A DNA stretch of 64,000 nt. Origin: Streptomyces qaidamensis. Its GTDB lineage: Bacteria; Actinomycetota; Actinomycetes; Streptomycetales; Streptomycetaceae. Under the pieces are notes generated by a model. That model was not told the origin of the DNA, made no database searches, and saw nothing but the letters and a program-made list of their open reading frames with translations. Positions 9,747 to 18,072 of this stretch are shown one piece after another. Where the stretch lies: positions 186,001 through 250,000 of the forward strand of contig NZ_CP015098.1 in the NCBI RefSeq assembly GCF_001611795.1, read 5' to 3'. The stretch's first letter is position 1. Each line of letters opens with the position of its first letter. The translations under genes and the position numbers were made by a program.

Positions 9747-9980
9747 TCAGTCCTCCGGCCGAAGCCGCTGACGAGCGGCCTCAAGCAGCTGGTCATACTC
9801 AGGCGCGAACAGCTCAGGAAGCGTCTTGTCCAATGTTCCGGCGATCCGATGGATCGGCGCCCAGACCGCCGGATCGTCAACAACACGGCTGAGATCCGTC
9901 ATCTGGAGCTTCTCCAGCCAGTGCGACAGCACCAGCGCCTCGTCACTCGTGAGCTTGATCGTGACGTGGCTATCACTCAT
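9747..9980 (-). CDS. Small conserved actinobacterial protein of unknown function
   Basis: A 77-residue acidic protein containing VTIKLTSDEALVLSHWL, WAPIHRIAGTL and a C-terminal AARQRL helix. I recognise this pattern from small hypothetical proteins scattered in Streptomyces genomes, but its function is unknown. The ATG at 9980 is preferred over the GTG at 9986 because a run of five G lies 5 bases upstream. It survives intact between two mobile-element scraps. Confidence 0.7.
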   Translation of the reverse strand: MSDSHVTIKLTSDEALVLSHWLEKLQMTDLSRVVDDPAVWAPIHRIAGTLDKTLPELFAPEYDQLLEAARQRLRPED

Positions 9981-10119
9981 GCACACCCCCTACGGCTCGG
10001 CCCGCCCTCGACCGCACGAACCTACTGGCCTTGGACTTTGCCCCAACCCTTGGGGCCCGCAGGACACCCCGCCCCCTCCCGGGCTCGCCCTGTACAAGCC
10101 AGAACACCGAAAACCGCCA

Positions 10120-10158
10120 CCCCCACCAACCCCCACCAGCCCCCACCAGCCCCCACCC
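10120..10158. repeat. 10-bp C-tract tandem repeat (potential G-quadruplex on minus strand)
   Basis: Units of CCCCCACCAR start at 10120, 10130, 10140 and 10150, with an exact 10-bp period. The minus strand therefore carries four runs of five G within 39 bases. The repeat sits 140 bp upstream of the small gene at 9747-9980. The rest of 9987-10375 holds nothing I can support as a gene. Confidence 0.8.
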
Positions 10159-10375
10159 CACGATCGGCGAGCATGTCCTGGATCATCGACGAAGATGGTC
10201 TTCTGTGCGTGGCGGACCGTCAACGCCCTGACGGACCCGACGGTCCTCGAGCCGGTGATCGCCGGTGTGACCGCGGGCTCAGAGGGGCGGGCACAGTGTC
10301 GCCGGCCGAGCGCCTGTCCATGTGTGAGTGGGGCTGCCGCAGGGACAGGCGTGACCGTGGGCCTCAAGCTGGGCC

Positions 10376-10686
10376 TCAAGCCGCTTCGAGGAAGGGGTGG
10401 TCGGTGTAGCCCTCGGCGCCCGGCCCGTAGAACAGTTCCGGCCGTGGCTCGTTCTCCGGGTGACCACCCTGCCGGCGCTCGACCAGGTCGGGGTTGGCGA
10501 TCAGGGCCCGGCCCACGGCCACGGCGTCGGCGTGGTCGGCCTCGATCTGCTGGAGCGCCTGCTCGCGGGTGGTCTGCCCTCCGAAAGGGCCGCTGTTGAC
10601 GATCAGCTTGCCGTCGAAGCGCCGCCGCAGCTCCTGTACAAGGTCGCCGCCCGGCTCGGCGTGCAGTACGGAGAGGTAGGCCAGGC
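10376..10686 (-). pseudogene. Old-yellow-enzyme family alkene reductase, C-terminal fragment
   Basis: About 103 codons read as the end of an NADH:flavin oxidoreductase/N-ethylmaleimide reductase. They include LIVNSGPFGGQT, EADHADAVAVGRALIANPDL (FMN phosphate-binding end of the barrel) and the terminal YTDHPFLEA. About two thirds of the protein at the N-terminus is missing, and the frame enters unrelated DNA near 10686. These enzymes are often controlled by neighbouring MerR-type regulators, and a MerR gene stands next to it. Confidence 0.75.
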
Positions 10687-10750
10687 CTAAACCGTGTCTC
10701 TGTGGCCAACGTCCGTCCAGACCCGGGTGCGCGGTACTGCGAAGATGAGG

Positions 10751-10781
10751 TTGACTCTCACACTGTGTCAGCCAGTGAAGT
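10751..10781 (+). promoter_or_regulatory. MerR-type promoter with 19-bp spacer
   Basis: TTGACT (10751-10756) is separated by 19 bp from TGAAGT (10776-10781). The spacer contains a TGAC...GTCA dyad. A long spacer with dyad symmetry is the classical MerR-activated architecture. The downstream MerR gene starts at 10792, so autoregulation is likely. The -10 match is only moderate. Confidence 0.5.
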
Positions 10782-10791
10782 GGCCGATGTC

Positions 10792-11604
10792 ATGTTCAGC
10801 ATTGGAGCATTCGCTAAGTACGGCGGCGTATCGGTGCGCATGCTGCGCCACTATGACGCCGTGGGGTTGTTGCGCCCTGCCCACGTCGACCCGCACACCG
10901 GCTACCGGTTCTACGAAGCCGACCAACTGGCCCGGCTCAACCGTGTGATCGCGCTCAAGGAGCTTGGTCTCACTCTGGATCAGGTACGGGCCATCCTCGA
11001 CGGTGAACTGGAGGCGGGTGAGTTGCGCGGGATGCTGCGGTTGCGCCGGGCCGAGCTGGCGTCGGCCATGGCGGCCGACGCGGCGCGGATGGCGCAGGTC
11101 GAGGCGAGGCTTCGGATGATCGAGAGTGAGGGACGGATGTCGTCTGACGACGTGGTGATCAAACGGATCCCGGCGATGCGTGTGGCAGAGCTAACGGCCG
11201 TTGTGGAGAGCTTCGAGCCGAAACTCATCACCCCGGTGATCACCTCGCTCTATGAGGAGTTGTGGAGCCGGATGCAGGCCGCCGGGCTCCGGGCGAGCGG
11301 TGCAGCCGTCGCCTACTACGAGAAGCCCGAGGGGCCGGTGACCGTGCACGCGTCCATCCCCGTCGACTCTGAGCCGGCCCAGGGACACGACTTCTCCGTG
11401 GTGGATCTACCGGAGGTGGAGGCCGCGACACTGGTGCACAAAGGGCCGGCAGAGCAGGTCATCCCCAGCGTTCAGGCGCTTGCCCGCTGGATCGACACCA
11501 ATGGCTATACGTCGCTGGGCCCCGCCCGTGAAGTCACTCTCTCCTGCCCGCACTGCGGCGACCACGCGGTGACCGAGTTGCAAGAGCCGGTCGCCCGCCG
11601 CTGA
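10792..11604 (+). CDS. MerR family transcriptional regulator with GyrI-like effector domain
   Basis: The ATG at 10792 gives a 270-residue protein. The N-terminal winged helix is typical of MerR (GVSVRMLRHYDAVGLLRP, then GYRFYEADQLARLNRV). A dimerisation helix follows at about 80-110. The C-terminal half resembles the GyrI/BmrR small-molecule-binding fold (VPVDSEP-like segment, TLVHKGPAEQV). Proteins of this type sense lipophilic or electrophilic compounds and activate nearby efflux or reductase genes. The likely former target, an alkene reductase, is broken upstream. It is one of the few intact genes in this decayed stretch. Confidence 0.88.
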   Translation: MFSIGAFAKYGGVSVRMLRHYDAVGLLRPAHVDPHTGYRFYEADQLARLNRVIALKELGLTLDQVRAILDGELEAGELRGMLRLRRAELASAMAADAARMAQVEARLRMIESEGRMSSDDVVIKRIPAMRVAELTAVVESFEPKLITPVITSLYEELWSRMQAAGLRASGAAVAYYEKPEGPVTVHASIPVDSEPAQGHDFSVVDLPEVEAATLVHKGPAEQVIPSVQALARWIDTNGYTSLGPAREVTLSCPHCGDHAVTELQEPVARR

Positions 11605-11620
11605 AGTCCCCTCGTCGCGC

Positions 11621-11862
11621 TCAGGTACGGCACCAGATGAGGATGGCGGCGAAATGGAGTGCGGCCTGGTAGATGATGGCGAGTTTGTCGCATCGCGTGG
11701 CCAAGCCACGCCACTGCTTGAAGCGGTTGATGCAGCGTTCCACGCGATGGCCTCGAGCGTGCGGCGATGGTCGGCCCACCGCCGCCCACGGGCCGGGTCA
11801 GCCGGCAGATACGGCTTGATCCGGTCCCACATCGCATCAGTGATCACTAATCGGACGGACAC
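11621..11862 (-). mobile_element. IS5-family transposase, internally deleted remnant
   Basis: The N-terminal 38 codons from a GTG at 11862 read [18 protein letters not shown], then RRWADHRRTLEAIAW, as in Streptomyces IS5 transposases. After an out-of-frame junction near 11740 another frame gives ERCINRFKQWRGLATRCDK and the ending ALHFAAILIWCRT-stop, the family C-terminus. The whole DDE catalytic centre is deleted, leaving only about 240 bp. No clear terminal inverted repeats were identified by eye. Confidence 0.75.
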
Positions 11863-12081
11863 ACCCGATCAACTGACCAACCGATCAAAGAGACACGGGG
11901 TCTAGGCGGCGAAGGCATGGGGTGCCGCCGCCGGAGTCGGTACGGATCGGTGTCTGCAGGCCGCGCCGCGACCGGCTCCCTCGTCGCGCCCCCGCGAGGA
12001 GGACCGATACACGGCTTCGCCTGGAAGGCGCTTCCGGCGGTGGTGGGAACAGCGATCTCAGCGATCCTCACTCTCACCGGC

Positions 12082-12916
12082 CTAGCTGAGCGGCACGTCC
12101 GCGACGGCCTTGACGTGGCTGAACGTCTCCAGGGAGTACCGGCCGTGGTAGCGGCCCATGCCGCTCTCTCCACGCCGCCGAAGGGCAGGCCGGGCATGGG
12201 CAGTTGCATCACCGGCTGGCCCCAGGCGACGCCGCCGGAGGACGTCTCGTTCACCGGGCGCGACCTGGTGGCCTCGGAGGTGGTGAAGCCGTAGGGGGTG
12301 AGGGGCTTGTCGCGGTCGTTGATGAAGGCGATGGCGACGTCGGCGACTTCGACGACGGCGAGGATCGGACCGAAGAGCTCCTCCTGCATGACCGGTGAGG
12401 CGGGGTCGACATCGGTGAGCACGGTGGGTGCGATGAACAGGTCGTCGCGGTCGTGCTCGCCTCCCACACCGCCCTGCCGGAGTCCAGCAGAGCGGTGAGG
12501 CGGTCGAAGTGCCGCTCGTTGATGATGCGGCCGTAATCGGCTGCGGTCTGCGGAGTGGTGCCGAACTGGGTCTCAACCGCCGCGCGGAGGGCGGGAACCA
12601 GTGCGGCGGCGGTGGCAGGATCGGCCAGGACGTAGTCGGGGGCGATGCACTGCTGTCCGGCGTTGCCGAACTTGGCGCCGACCAGCCGCTGGGCGGTCTC
12701 GTTGACGTCGGCGTCGGGTGCGACGAAGACGGGTGACGTGCCCCCGAGTTCGAGGGTGACGGGGGTGAGGTGCTTGGCTGCTGCGGCCATGACGATCCGG
12801 CCGAAGGTGCCGTTGCCGGTGTGGAAGATGTGGTCGAAGCGCTGTGCCAGCAGGGCCGTGGTCTCCTCGGCTCCTCCCTCGACGACGGTGAGCACGTCGG
12901 CGTCGAAGTACTGTCG
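12082..12916 (-). pseudogene. Aldehyde dehydrogenase, N-truncated and frameshifted
   Basis: Three frames together reconstruct an NAD(P)-dependent aldehyde dehydrogenase of the coniferyl/fatty aldehyde subgroup. They show VVEGGAEETT, FHTGNGTFGR, TLELGGTSPVF (catalytic Glu region), NAGQQCIAPDY (catalytic Cys), [10 protein letters not shown] and the ending [12 protein letters not shown]. One frameshift lies near 12465 and another near 12170. Roughly the first 130 residues are missing, because the gene breaks off at about 12916 against an oppositely oriented regulator fragment. Non-functional. Confidence 0.8.
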
Positions 12917-12919
12917 CAG

Positions 12920-13422
12920 GTCCTCGACGCCATCGCCCGTGCGCTCCGGCTGAGCGACGCCGAGCACGCCCACCTCACCCACCTGGCGAAGTCGAAGCAG
13001 CACAAGAAGAGGCCGGTCGGCCGCTCCCAGCAGGTGCGGGGCCCCCTGCGGACGCTGCTGGACACCGTGGACAGCGTCCCGGCGATCCTCGTGGGGCGGC
13101 GCTCGGACATCCTCGCCTGGAACCGGATGGCCGCGGCGGTCTTCGGCGACTGGGCCGAGCTGCCCACGCAGGAGCAGAACCGGGCGCGGCTGATCTTCCT
13201 GCGGCCCGAGACCGCGACCTGTTCCTGGACCGGGAGCACAGAGCCAGCGACGTCGTCTCTCAGCTGCGCATGGACGCCGGCTCCCATCCGAACGACCCCG
13301 GCTGTCCGCGCTGGTGGGCGGACTCTCCGTGCAGAGCGAGGAGTTCAGGCGACTGTGGGCCACCCACGACGTCAAGGACAGGTGCCACGGCATCCAGCGC
13401 CTGCACCACCCTCTCAGCTGGC
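12920..13422 (+). pseudogene. MmyB-type XRE regulator fragment, truncated at both ends with two frameshifts
   Basis: The fragment begins LDAIARALRLSDAEHAHL, continues through VPAILVGRRSDILAWNRMA, then shifts frame into RDLFLDREHRASD...RMDAGSHPNDP. A second shift leads to LSVQSEEFRRLWATHDVK and HHPL. This is the order of the MmyB-like ligand-binding domain found after XRE-type HTH domains in Streptomyces. The HTH itself is lost at the junction with the aldehyde dehydrogenase scrap. The 3' end stops at the terminus of the PucR gene on the other strand. Confidence 0.8.
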
Positions 13423-14553
13423 CCGAAGACCGACCGCCAGCGTCAGTTCAAGGACCCGGTGCGGCGATGCGAGATCCGGAAACAGCTCCCGCAGCTGCGA
13501 CATCCGGTACCGGACGGTCTGGGGATGGACGAACAACGCCGCCGCCACCTCATCCCGCCTGCCCTGGTGCAGCAGCCACGCCCGCAACGTCTCCTCCAGC
13601 CGCAGCGCGGTTGCGGCAGGCAAGGTCCGCAACGGTGCGAGGGCTCGGGCACGCAGGTCTGCGAACGCGTCCGCGTCGGCGCTCAGCACCAGCTCGGGCA
13701 GATGGTCCTCGGTGTCGCGAATACCGGAGGAGAGCGAGCGAGCGCGTACGGCTCGTGCGTACGAGGCGGAGGCACGCGTCCATGGCCGGGCCGGGCCTAC
13801 CACGGCGGTGCGGTCGGTCAGCTGCCTCAAGAGACGTGATCGGTCGGCATCGGGGACGAGCAGCACGCCGAAGGCGTCCGGCAGGTCGTCGAGGACGAGG
13901 GTGCTCGGGTCGAGCGCGCGGTAGGCAGGCCGGGCCAGGGCGGCGGGCAGCAGGACCGCGGTCAGCATAACCGGGGGCTGCCACCCGGCCCGTTGAGCGG
14001 AGACCAGCAGCACGTCCGGGCTCGCGCCGGCGAGGAGGTCGCGGGCCAACTGTTCCAGGTGGCGCTCGTGGGCCCGGCCCCGGGCGGCCAGTTCGTCGGC
14101 GTGGCCCGCGGCGCTCGCGGCGGAGAGCTCGTCGATGTAGGCGAAGGTCAGCTCGGCGAACTTGGCGACCTCGGCGGCGGGCAGACCTGCGGGTACGGCG
14201 CCAGCGGCCAGGCATCGCCAGGCCACGCGGGCGCCGACGCGGTAGGCGCTGAGCAGGGCGTCCATCGAACGGCCGTCGCGCACCTCGCCGCGGCCCAGCT
14301 CGTAGGCGGCGTCACCGCCGTCGCCGCCTGTGGCGTTGCCGCTCGCGAGGTCCAGGTAGTGCCCCAGGGCGGTGCGGACGGCTCGCCGGATGGTGCCGCC
14401 CATGCTGCCCGAAAGGGCGTTGGCGTAGGGAGGGACCTCGTCGATGATCGCCTGGACGACCTCGTCGGCGGTGGTCTTCAGCGCGGCCCGCAGTGCGGTG
14501 ACCGTCGTCTCATCCAGGGCCAGCTCGCTGGCCCTCTGGATTGCATGGCTCAT
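13414..14553 (-). CDS. PucR family transcriptional regulator
   Basis: A 379-residue protein. The C-terminal 60 residues form the PucR-type HTH_30 domain (LRAWLLHQGRRDEVAAALFVHPQTVRYRMSQL, shown as LFVHPQTVRYRM). The N-terminal half is an all-helical sensor-like region and the centre a CdaR-type domain. It is divergent from the ferredoxin reductase-desaturase operon, with only 86 bp between the starts and a palindrome there, so it most likely regulates that operon. The ATG at 14553 has a purine-rich AGGGAAC just upstream. The ligand is not evident; a fatty acid-derived signal would fit the context. Confidence 0.9.
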   Translation of the reverse strand: MSHAIQRASELALDETTVTALRAALKTTADEVVQAIIDEVPPYANALSGSMGGTIRRAVRTALGHYLDLASGNATGGDGGDAAYELGRGEVRDGRSMDALLSAYRVGARVAWRCLAAGAVPAGLPAAEVAKFAELTFAYIDELSAASAAGHADELAARGRAHERHLEQLARDLLAGASPDVLLVSAQRAGWQPPVMLTAVLLPAALARPAYRALDPSTLVLDDLPDAFGVLLVPDADRSRLLRQLTDRTAVVGPARPWTRASASYARAVRARSLSSGIRDTEDHLPELVLSADADAFADLRARALAPLRTLPAATALRLEETLRAWLLHQGRRDEVAAALFVHPQTVRYRMSQLRELFPDLASPHRVLELTLAVGLRAS

Positions 14554-14592
14554 GTTTTGTTCCCTGTGAACAATTCAGCCGACCAGATTTAC

Positions 14593-14608
14593 GTCCTGCG
14601 GTCAGGAC
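14593..14608. promoter_or_regulatory. Palindrome in PucR / desaturase divergent promoter
   Basis: GTCCTG-CGGT-CAGGAC is a perfect 6-bp inverted repeat with a 4-bp loop, flanked by TTTACG on both sides. It lies midway between the two divergent starts (14553 and 14640), the expected place for a shared operator of the PucR protein. No experimental motif is known to me. Confidence 0.45.
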
Positions 14609-14639
14609 TTTACGCCTTGAGGCGCAGCAAGCTGGAGTC

Positions 14640-15695
14640 ATGACGAGTGCAGCCCTCCGCAGTAGGGCGTGGAAACTGCTGGAGATGGTCACGACACCGC
14701 TGCTGCCGTCGGACTACCTCGACCTGGTCAGCCCGCTGCGTGCGGGCGCTGACCTGCGTGGGCGCATCGAGGCCGTGCACCCCGAGACGAGTGACGCCGC
14801 GACCATCGTGATCAGGCCGGGGCGGGGCTGGCGCGGCCACACGGCCGGTCAGTATGTGCGGATCGGCGTCGACGTCGACGGGGTGCGCCTGTGGCGTGCC
14901 TACTCGGTCACCTCGCCGACGAACCGCCAGGACGGCCGCGTCACGATCACCGTGAAGGCGATCCCGGACGGCAAGGTCAGCAACCACCTGGTCCGCAGGG
15001 CCAAACCGGGCACGCTGATCCAGCTCGACCAGGCGACCGGTGACTTCGTGCTGCCGGAGGCCAAGCCCGCCAAGGTGCTCTACCTGACGGCCGGCAGCGG
15101 CATCACGCCCGTGATGGGCATGCTGCGCGACACCGAGTTCAACGACGTCGTGATGGTCCACTGCGCGCCACAGCCGCAGGACGTGATCTTCCGCAACGAA
15201 CTGCACGACCTGGTCGCGGACAAGAAGCTGCAGCTCACCGAGGTGCATACCGCCACCGACGGCATGCTCGACATCGCCCGTCTCGACGAACTCGTGCCCG
15301 ACTGGGCCGAGCGCGAGACCTGGGCTTGCGGGCCCGCGGGCCTGCTCGACGCCGCCGAGGAGCACTGGAGCGAGTACGGCATGCCAGAGCGCCTGCACGT
15401 CGAACGCTTCCGCCCCAGCATCGTCGTCGCCGGTGACGGCGGCGAGGTCACGTTCAGCGTCACCGGCAAGACCGTCGACGCGGACGGCGCCACGCCGTTG
15501 CTGGACGTCGGCGAGGAGGCCGGCGTGCTCATGCCGTCCGGGTGCCGCATGGGCATCTGCTTCGGTTGCGTCACGCCGCTCAAGGCGGGCGTCGTCCGCG
15601 ATCTGCGCACCGGCGAGATCACCGAGGCCGAGCCGGGCGTCCTCATCCAGACCTGCGTGTCCGCCGCGGCGGGCCCCTGTGACATCGAACGGTAG
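14640..15695 (+). CDS. Ferredoxin reductase (FAD / NAD(P) / [2Fe-2S]) partner of desaturase
   Basis: The ATG at 14640 (GGAG upstream) gives 351 residues. An FAD-binding barrel at about 35-135 contains RAYSVTS. An NAD(P)-binding domain at about 140-240 contains YLTAGSGITPVMGML and CGP. The C-terminal plant-type [2Fe-2S] domain has the cysteines of SGCRMGICFGC plus the later QTCVS. This is the layout of mycobacterial Rv3230c, which feeds electrons to the DesA3 stearoyl-CoA desaturase. The desaturase gene follows 7 bp downstream, so the pair forms an electron-transfer operon. Confidence 0.92.
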   Translation: MTSAALRSRAWKLLEMVTTPLLPSDYLDLVSPLRAGADLRGRIEAVHPETSDAATIVIRPGRGWRGHTAGQYVRIGVDVDGVRLWRAYSVTSPTNRQDGRVTITVKAIPDGKVSNHLVRRAKPGTLIQLDQATGDFVLPEAKPAKVLYLTAGSGITPVMGMLRDTEFNDVVMVHCAPQPQDVIFRNELHDLVADKKLQLTEVHTATDGMLDIARLDELVPDWAERETWACGPAGLLDAAEEHWSEYGMPERLHVERFRPSIVVAGDGGEVTFSVTGKTVDADGATPLLDVGEEAGVLMPSGCRMGICFGCVTPLKAGVVRDLRTGEITEAEPGVLIQTCVSAAAGPCDIER

Positions 15696-15702
15696 GAGCA
15701 CC

Positions 15703-16821
15703 TTGACCGCCATCGACCCCACCGCCCACCTGACCGCGGAGCAGATCGAGGAGCTCGGACGCGAACTGGACGCGATCCGCGACGAGGTGATCGCCGGCCG
15801 CGGCGAGAAGGACGCCGCCTACATCCGCAAGGTCATCTCGGCGCAGCGCAAGCTCGAGCTGGTCAGCAGGGGCGTGCTGCTGTTCTCGTTCTTCCCGCCC
15901 GCGTGGCTGGTCGGCACCGCCGGGCTGTCCGTGGCGAAGATCATGGACAACATGGAGATCGGTCACAACGTCCTGCACGGCCAGTGGGACTGGATGCGGG
16001 ACCCGAAGATCCACTCCACCACGTGGGATTGGGATCACGTCTCGCCTGCCGACCAGTGGAAGCACTCGCACAACGAGCTGCACCACACGTACACCAACGT
16101 GCTCGGCAAGGACAACGACCTCGGCTACGGCATCATGCGCGTCGACGAGGACCAGAAGTGGCATCCCTTCCACCTCGGCCAGCCGCTGTGGAACTTCATC
16201 AACGCCTGCTTCTTCGAGTACGGCATCGCAGCGTACGACCTGGAGCTCGGCAAGAACCTGAACAAGCGCCGCCGCAAGGACCCGGAGTTCCGCGCACGGG
16301 CCAAGGCCGTGGGCCGCAAGATCCGCAAGCAGGTGCTCAAGGACTACGTGATCCACCCGCTGCTGTCGGGCCCGTCGTTCCTCCCCACGCTCGCCGCCAC
16401 GTTCACCGCGAACCTGGTCCGCAACGTCTGGACCCACTCGGTGATCATGTGCGGGCACTTTCCCGAGGGCGTGCAGGTCTTCGAGCGCAGGTCGATCAAG
16501 GGTGAGACGCGCGGCCAGTGGTACCTGCGACAGATGATGGGCTCGGCGAACATCAGCGGCAGCAAGGCCATGCACTTCATGACCGGCAACCTGTCGCACC
16601 AGATCGAGCACCACCTGTTCCCGGACCTGCCGAGCAACCGGTACGCCGAGGTCGCGGTGAAGGTGCGCGCCTTGTTCGACAAGTACGAGCTGGAGTACGT
16701 CACCGGGCCGCTGCCCAAGCAGGTGTTCTCCGCGTGGCGCAAGGTCTTCAGGCTCTCGCTGCCGAACAAGAAGCCCAAGGGCACAACGCCGGCGCGCGAG
16801 CAGGAGCTCGTCGCAGCCTGA
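15703..16821 (+). CDS. Membrane fatty-acyl-CoA desaturase (DesA3-like)
   Basis: A 372-residue protein starting at TTG 15703, 4 bases after AGGAG that overlaps the stop of the reductase gene. No ATG or GTG start fits better. The three histidine boxes for the di-iron centre are present: HNVLH (88-92), HSHNELHH (121-128) and HQIEHH (299-304). Hydrophobic stretches near residues 55-80 and 225-250 fit membrane insertion. The known family reaction is O2-dependent introduction of a cis double bond into acyl-CoA, with electrons from the upstream reductase. It is likely controlled by the divergent PucR regulator. Confidence 0.93.
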   Translation: MTAIDPTAHLTAEQIEELGRELDAIRDEVIAGRGEKDAAYIRKVISAQRKLELVSRGVLLFSFFPPAWLVGTAGLSVAKIMDNMEIGHNVLHGQWDWMRDPKIHSTTWDWDHVSPADQWKHSHNELHHTYTNVLGKDNDLGYGIMRVDEDQKWHPFHLGQPLWNFINACFFEYGIAAYDLELGKNLNKRRRKDPEFRARAKAVGRKIRKQVLKDYVIHPLLSGPSFLPTLAATFTANLVRNVWTHSVIMCGHFPEGVQVFERRSIKGETRGQWYLRQMMGSANISGSKAMHFMTGNLSHQIEHHLFPDLPSNRYAEVAVKVRALFDKYELEYVTGPLPKQVFSAWRKVFRLSLPNKKPKGTTPAREQELVAA

Positions 16822-16959
16822 TTCCCGGTATCGGTTCAGATCCTTCGGCCGCACCGGCCGTACCGCCGGGTTCGGTGAGATCCGTTGCGGAGGCAGGCGA
16901 CCGCGACATCAGACCGTACGACACGGGATCCGGGACAGCCCGTTGCCCGGCTGCACTGC

Positions 16960-17220
16960 TACCGCGCGGGGGTACCGCCGGGCGCCGCCGAGTCGATCTT
17001 CGAGGACGGCTGGTCTACCCGGCCCGACCGGGGCACCGCCCGGCGTGGGCTGGGGTTGGCCCTCGTGCACCGGCTGGCCCAACGGCACGGCGGGACGGCC
17101 ACCGTCAGCGAGGGGCCGGGCGCGGTCTTCACGGTCGCGCTGCCGCTGCCGGACGCCACGCCGGTGTCCATGGACGCTCAGTTCACGATGGCCTCGCCGG
17201 CACGGGGCGTGCGCGGATGA
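16960..17220 (+). pseudogene. Sensor histidine kinase, C-terminal ATPase scrap
   Basis: Only the last part of the HATPase domain remains: GVPPGAAESIFEDGWSTRP, then RGLGLALVHRLAQRHGG and GAVFTVALPL. This matches DcuS/CitA-type kinases. The sensor domains, the phospho-accepting His and the N-box are missing. It overlaps the following regulator gene by ATGA. Confidence 0.75.
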
Positions 17221-17543
17221 TCCGGACCCTGGTGGTGGACGACGACTTCGCCCCGCGAACCGACCAGGCCGACGTGGACGCCCTCTTCGGCGCCGCCCGG
17301 CCCCCGGCCGTCCCCCGGGTCCCGGCCAAGGGGCACTCCGCGCCGGCTCTCGCCCTCCTGCACCAGACTCTGCGCACCGCCCCCGACGCCCTGTCCGCGG
17401 CCCAGGCCGCGGAACTCACCGGCGTCTCCCGCGCCACGGCCCAGCGCTGCCTCTCCTACCTCGTACGGGAGGGCATGGTCAGGCTCGAACTCCGCTACGG
17501 GGCCACGGGCCGTCCCGAACACCGCTACCGGATCGCCCCCTGA
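17217..17543 (+). pseudogene. CitB/DctR-type response regulator with receiver domain deleted
   Basis: The 108-residue open frame begins MIRTLVVDDDF, the first strand of a receiver domain with its acidic pocket. It then jumps directly to the linker ADVDALFGAARPP and the C-terminal HTH (LSAAQAAELTGVSRATAQRCL...RPEHRYRIAP). Family members are about 220-240 residues, so about 110 residues containing the phosphoryl-accepting Asp were removed in frame. The ATG overlaps the kinase stop. It might still be expressed as a phosphorylation-independent DNA-binding protein. Confidence 0.7.
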
Positions 17544-18072
17544 GCCCGCGCGGACGGCATAGCCCCGCGCGGCCACGTCGGCCGGTGGGTATCACCTCGG
17601 CCCAGGGGGCGGCTTTGGCACGCGGGGCCACCCAGGACGTTTCCTCGGGCTGGATCGTCGTACACGACCTCAACCACACCCGGGGTGCCCGCCGGGAACG
17701 CGGGGTCGTCAAACGTCATCGCAACGGGACTCCCCCTCATGAAGGTCGCCAGGCGAACGAGGAGCCGCTGCACTGGTCATGGGAGCTGCGCCCTCCCGGC
17801 TCCCCGCGACGAAGTCCCGTACTGCGGGGTTGCTCCTGCCCTCCCGGTGGGTGGGCAGGCGGTGGCTCAGCCAGGTACGGGGGCCGCGCCGCATGGCAGT
17901 CCGGCCACGGACCGGCGTCCCGAGCGCCGCCCTGCCCCGGGGTGCACCGTGCTCTGGATGTCTGATACATCTGAGGTCGTTGTCATGCATCCGTCGACTA
18001 AGCGGATGGAAGCCCCGCGCGTCGGCGAGCGGCGGCTGAGGTCCGCGCGTGCGGGCGGATGGGAAAAGGACG
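17544..18072. other. 529-bp stretch without a supportable gene
   Basis: Both strands carry short open frames, but none gives a recognisable domain or a good start with Shine-Dalgarno. The region may be degraded coding DNA like its neighbours. The last 15 bases provide the AAAGGA ribosome-binding site of the membrane-protein gene. Confidence 0.5.

Noticed and set aside
10120..10158. Short regular repeats as a possible CRISPR array
   Set aside because: Units are 10 bp without spacers and no cas genes are present.
17544..18072. Possible membrane-associated or regulator gene on the minus strand
   Set aside because: Open frames of 80-185 codons exist, but no recognisable domain, start signal or conserved motif could be supported.
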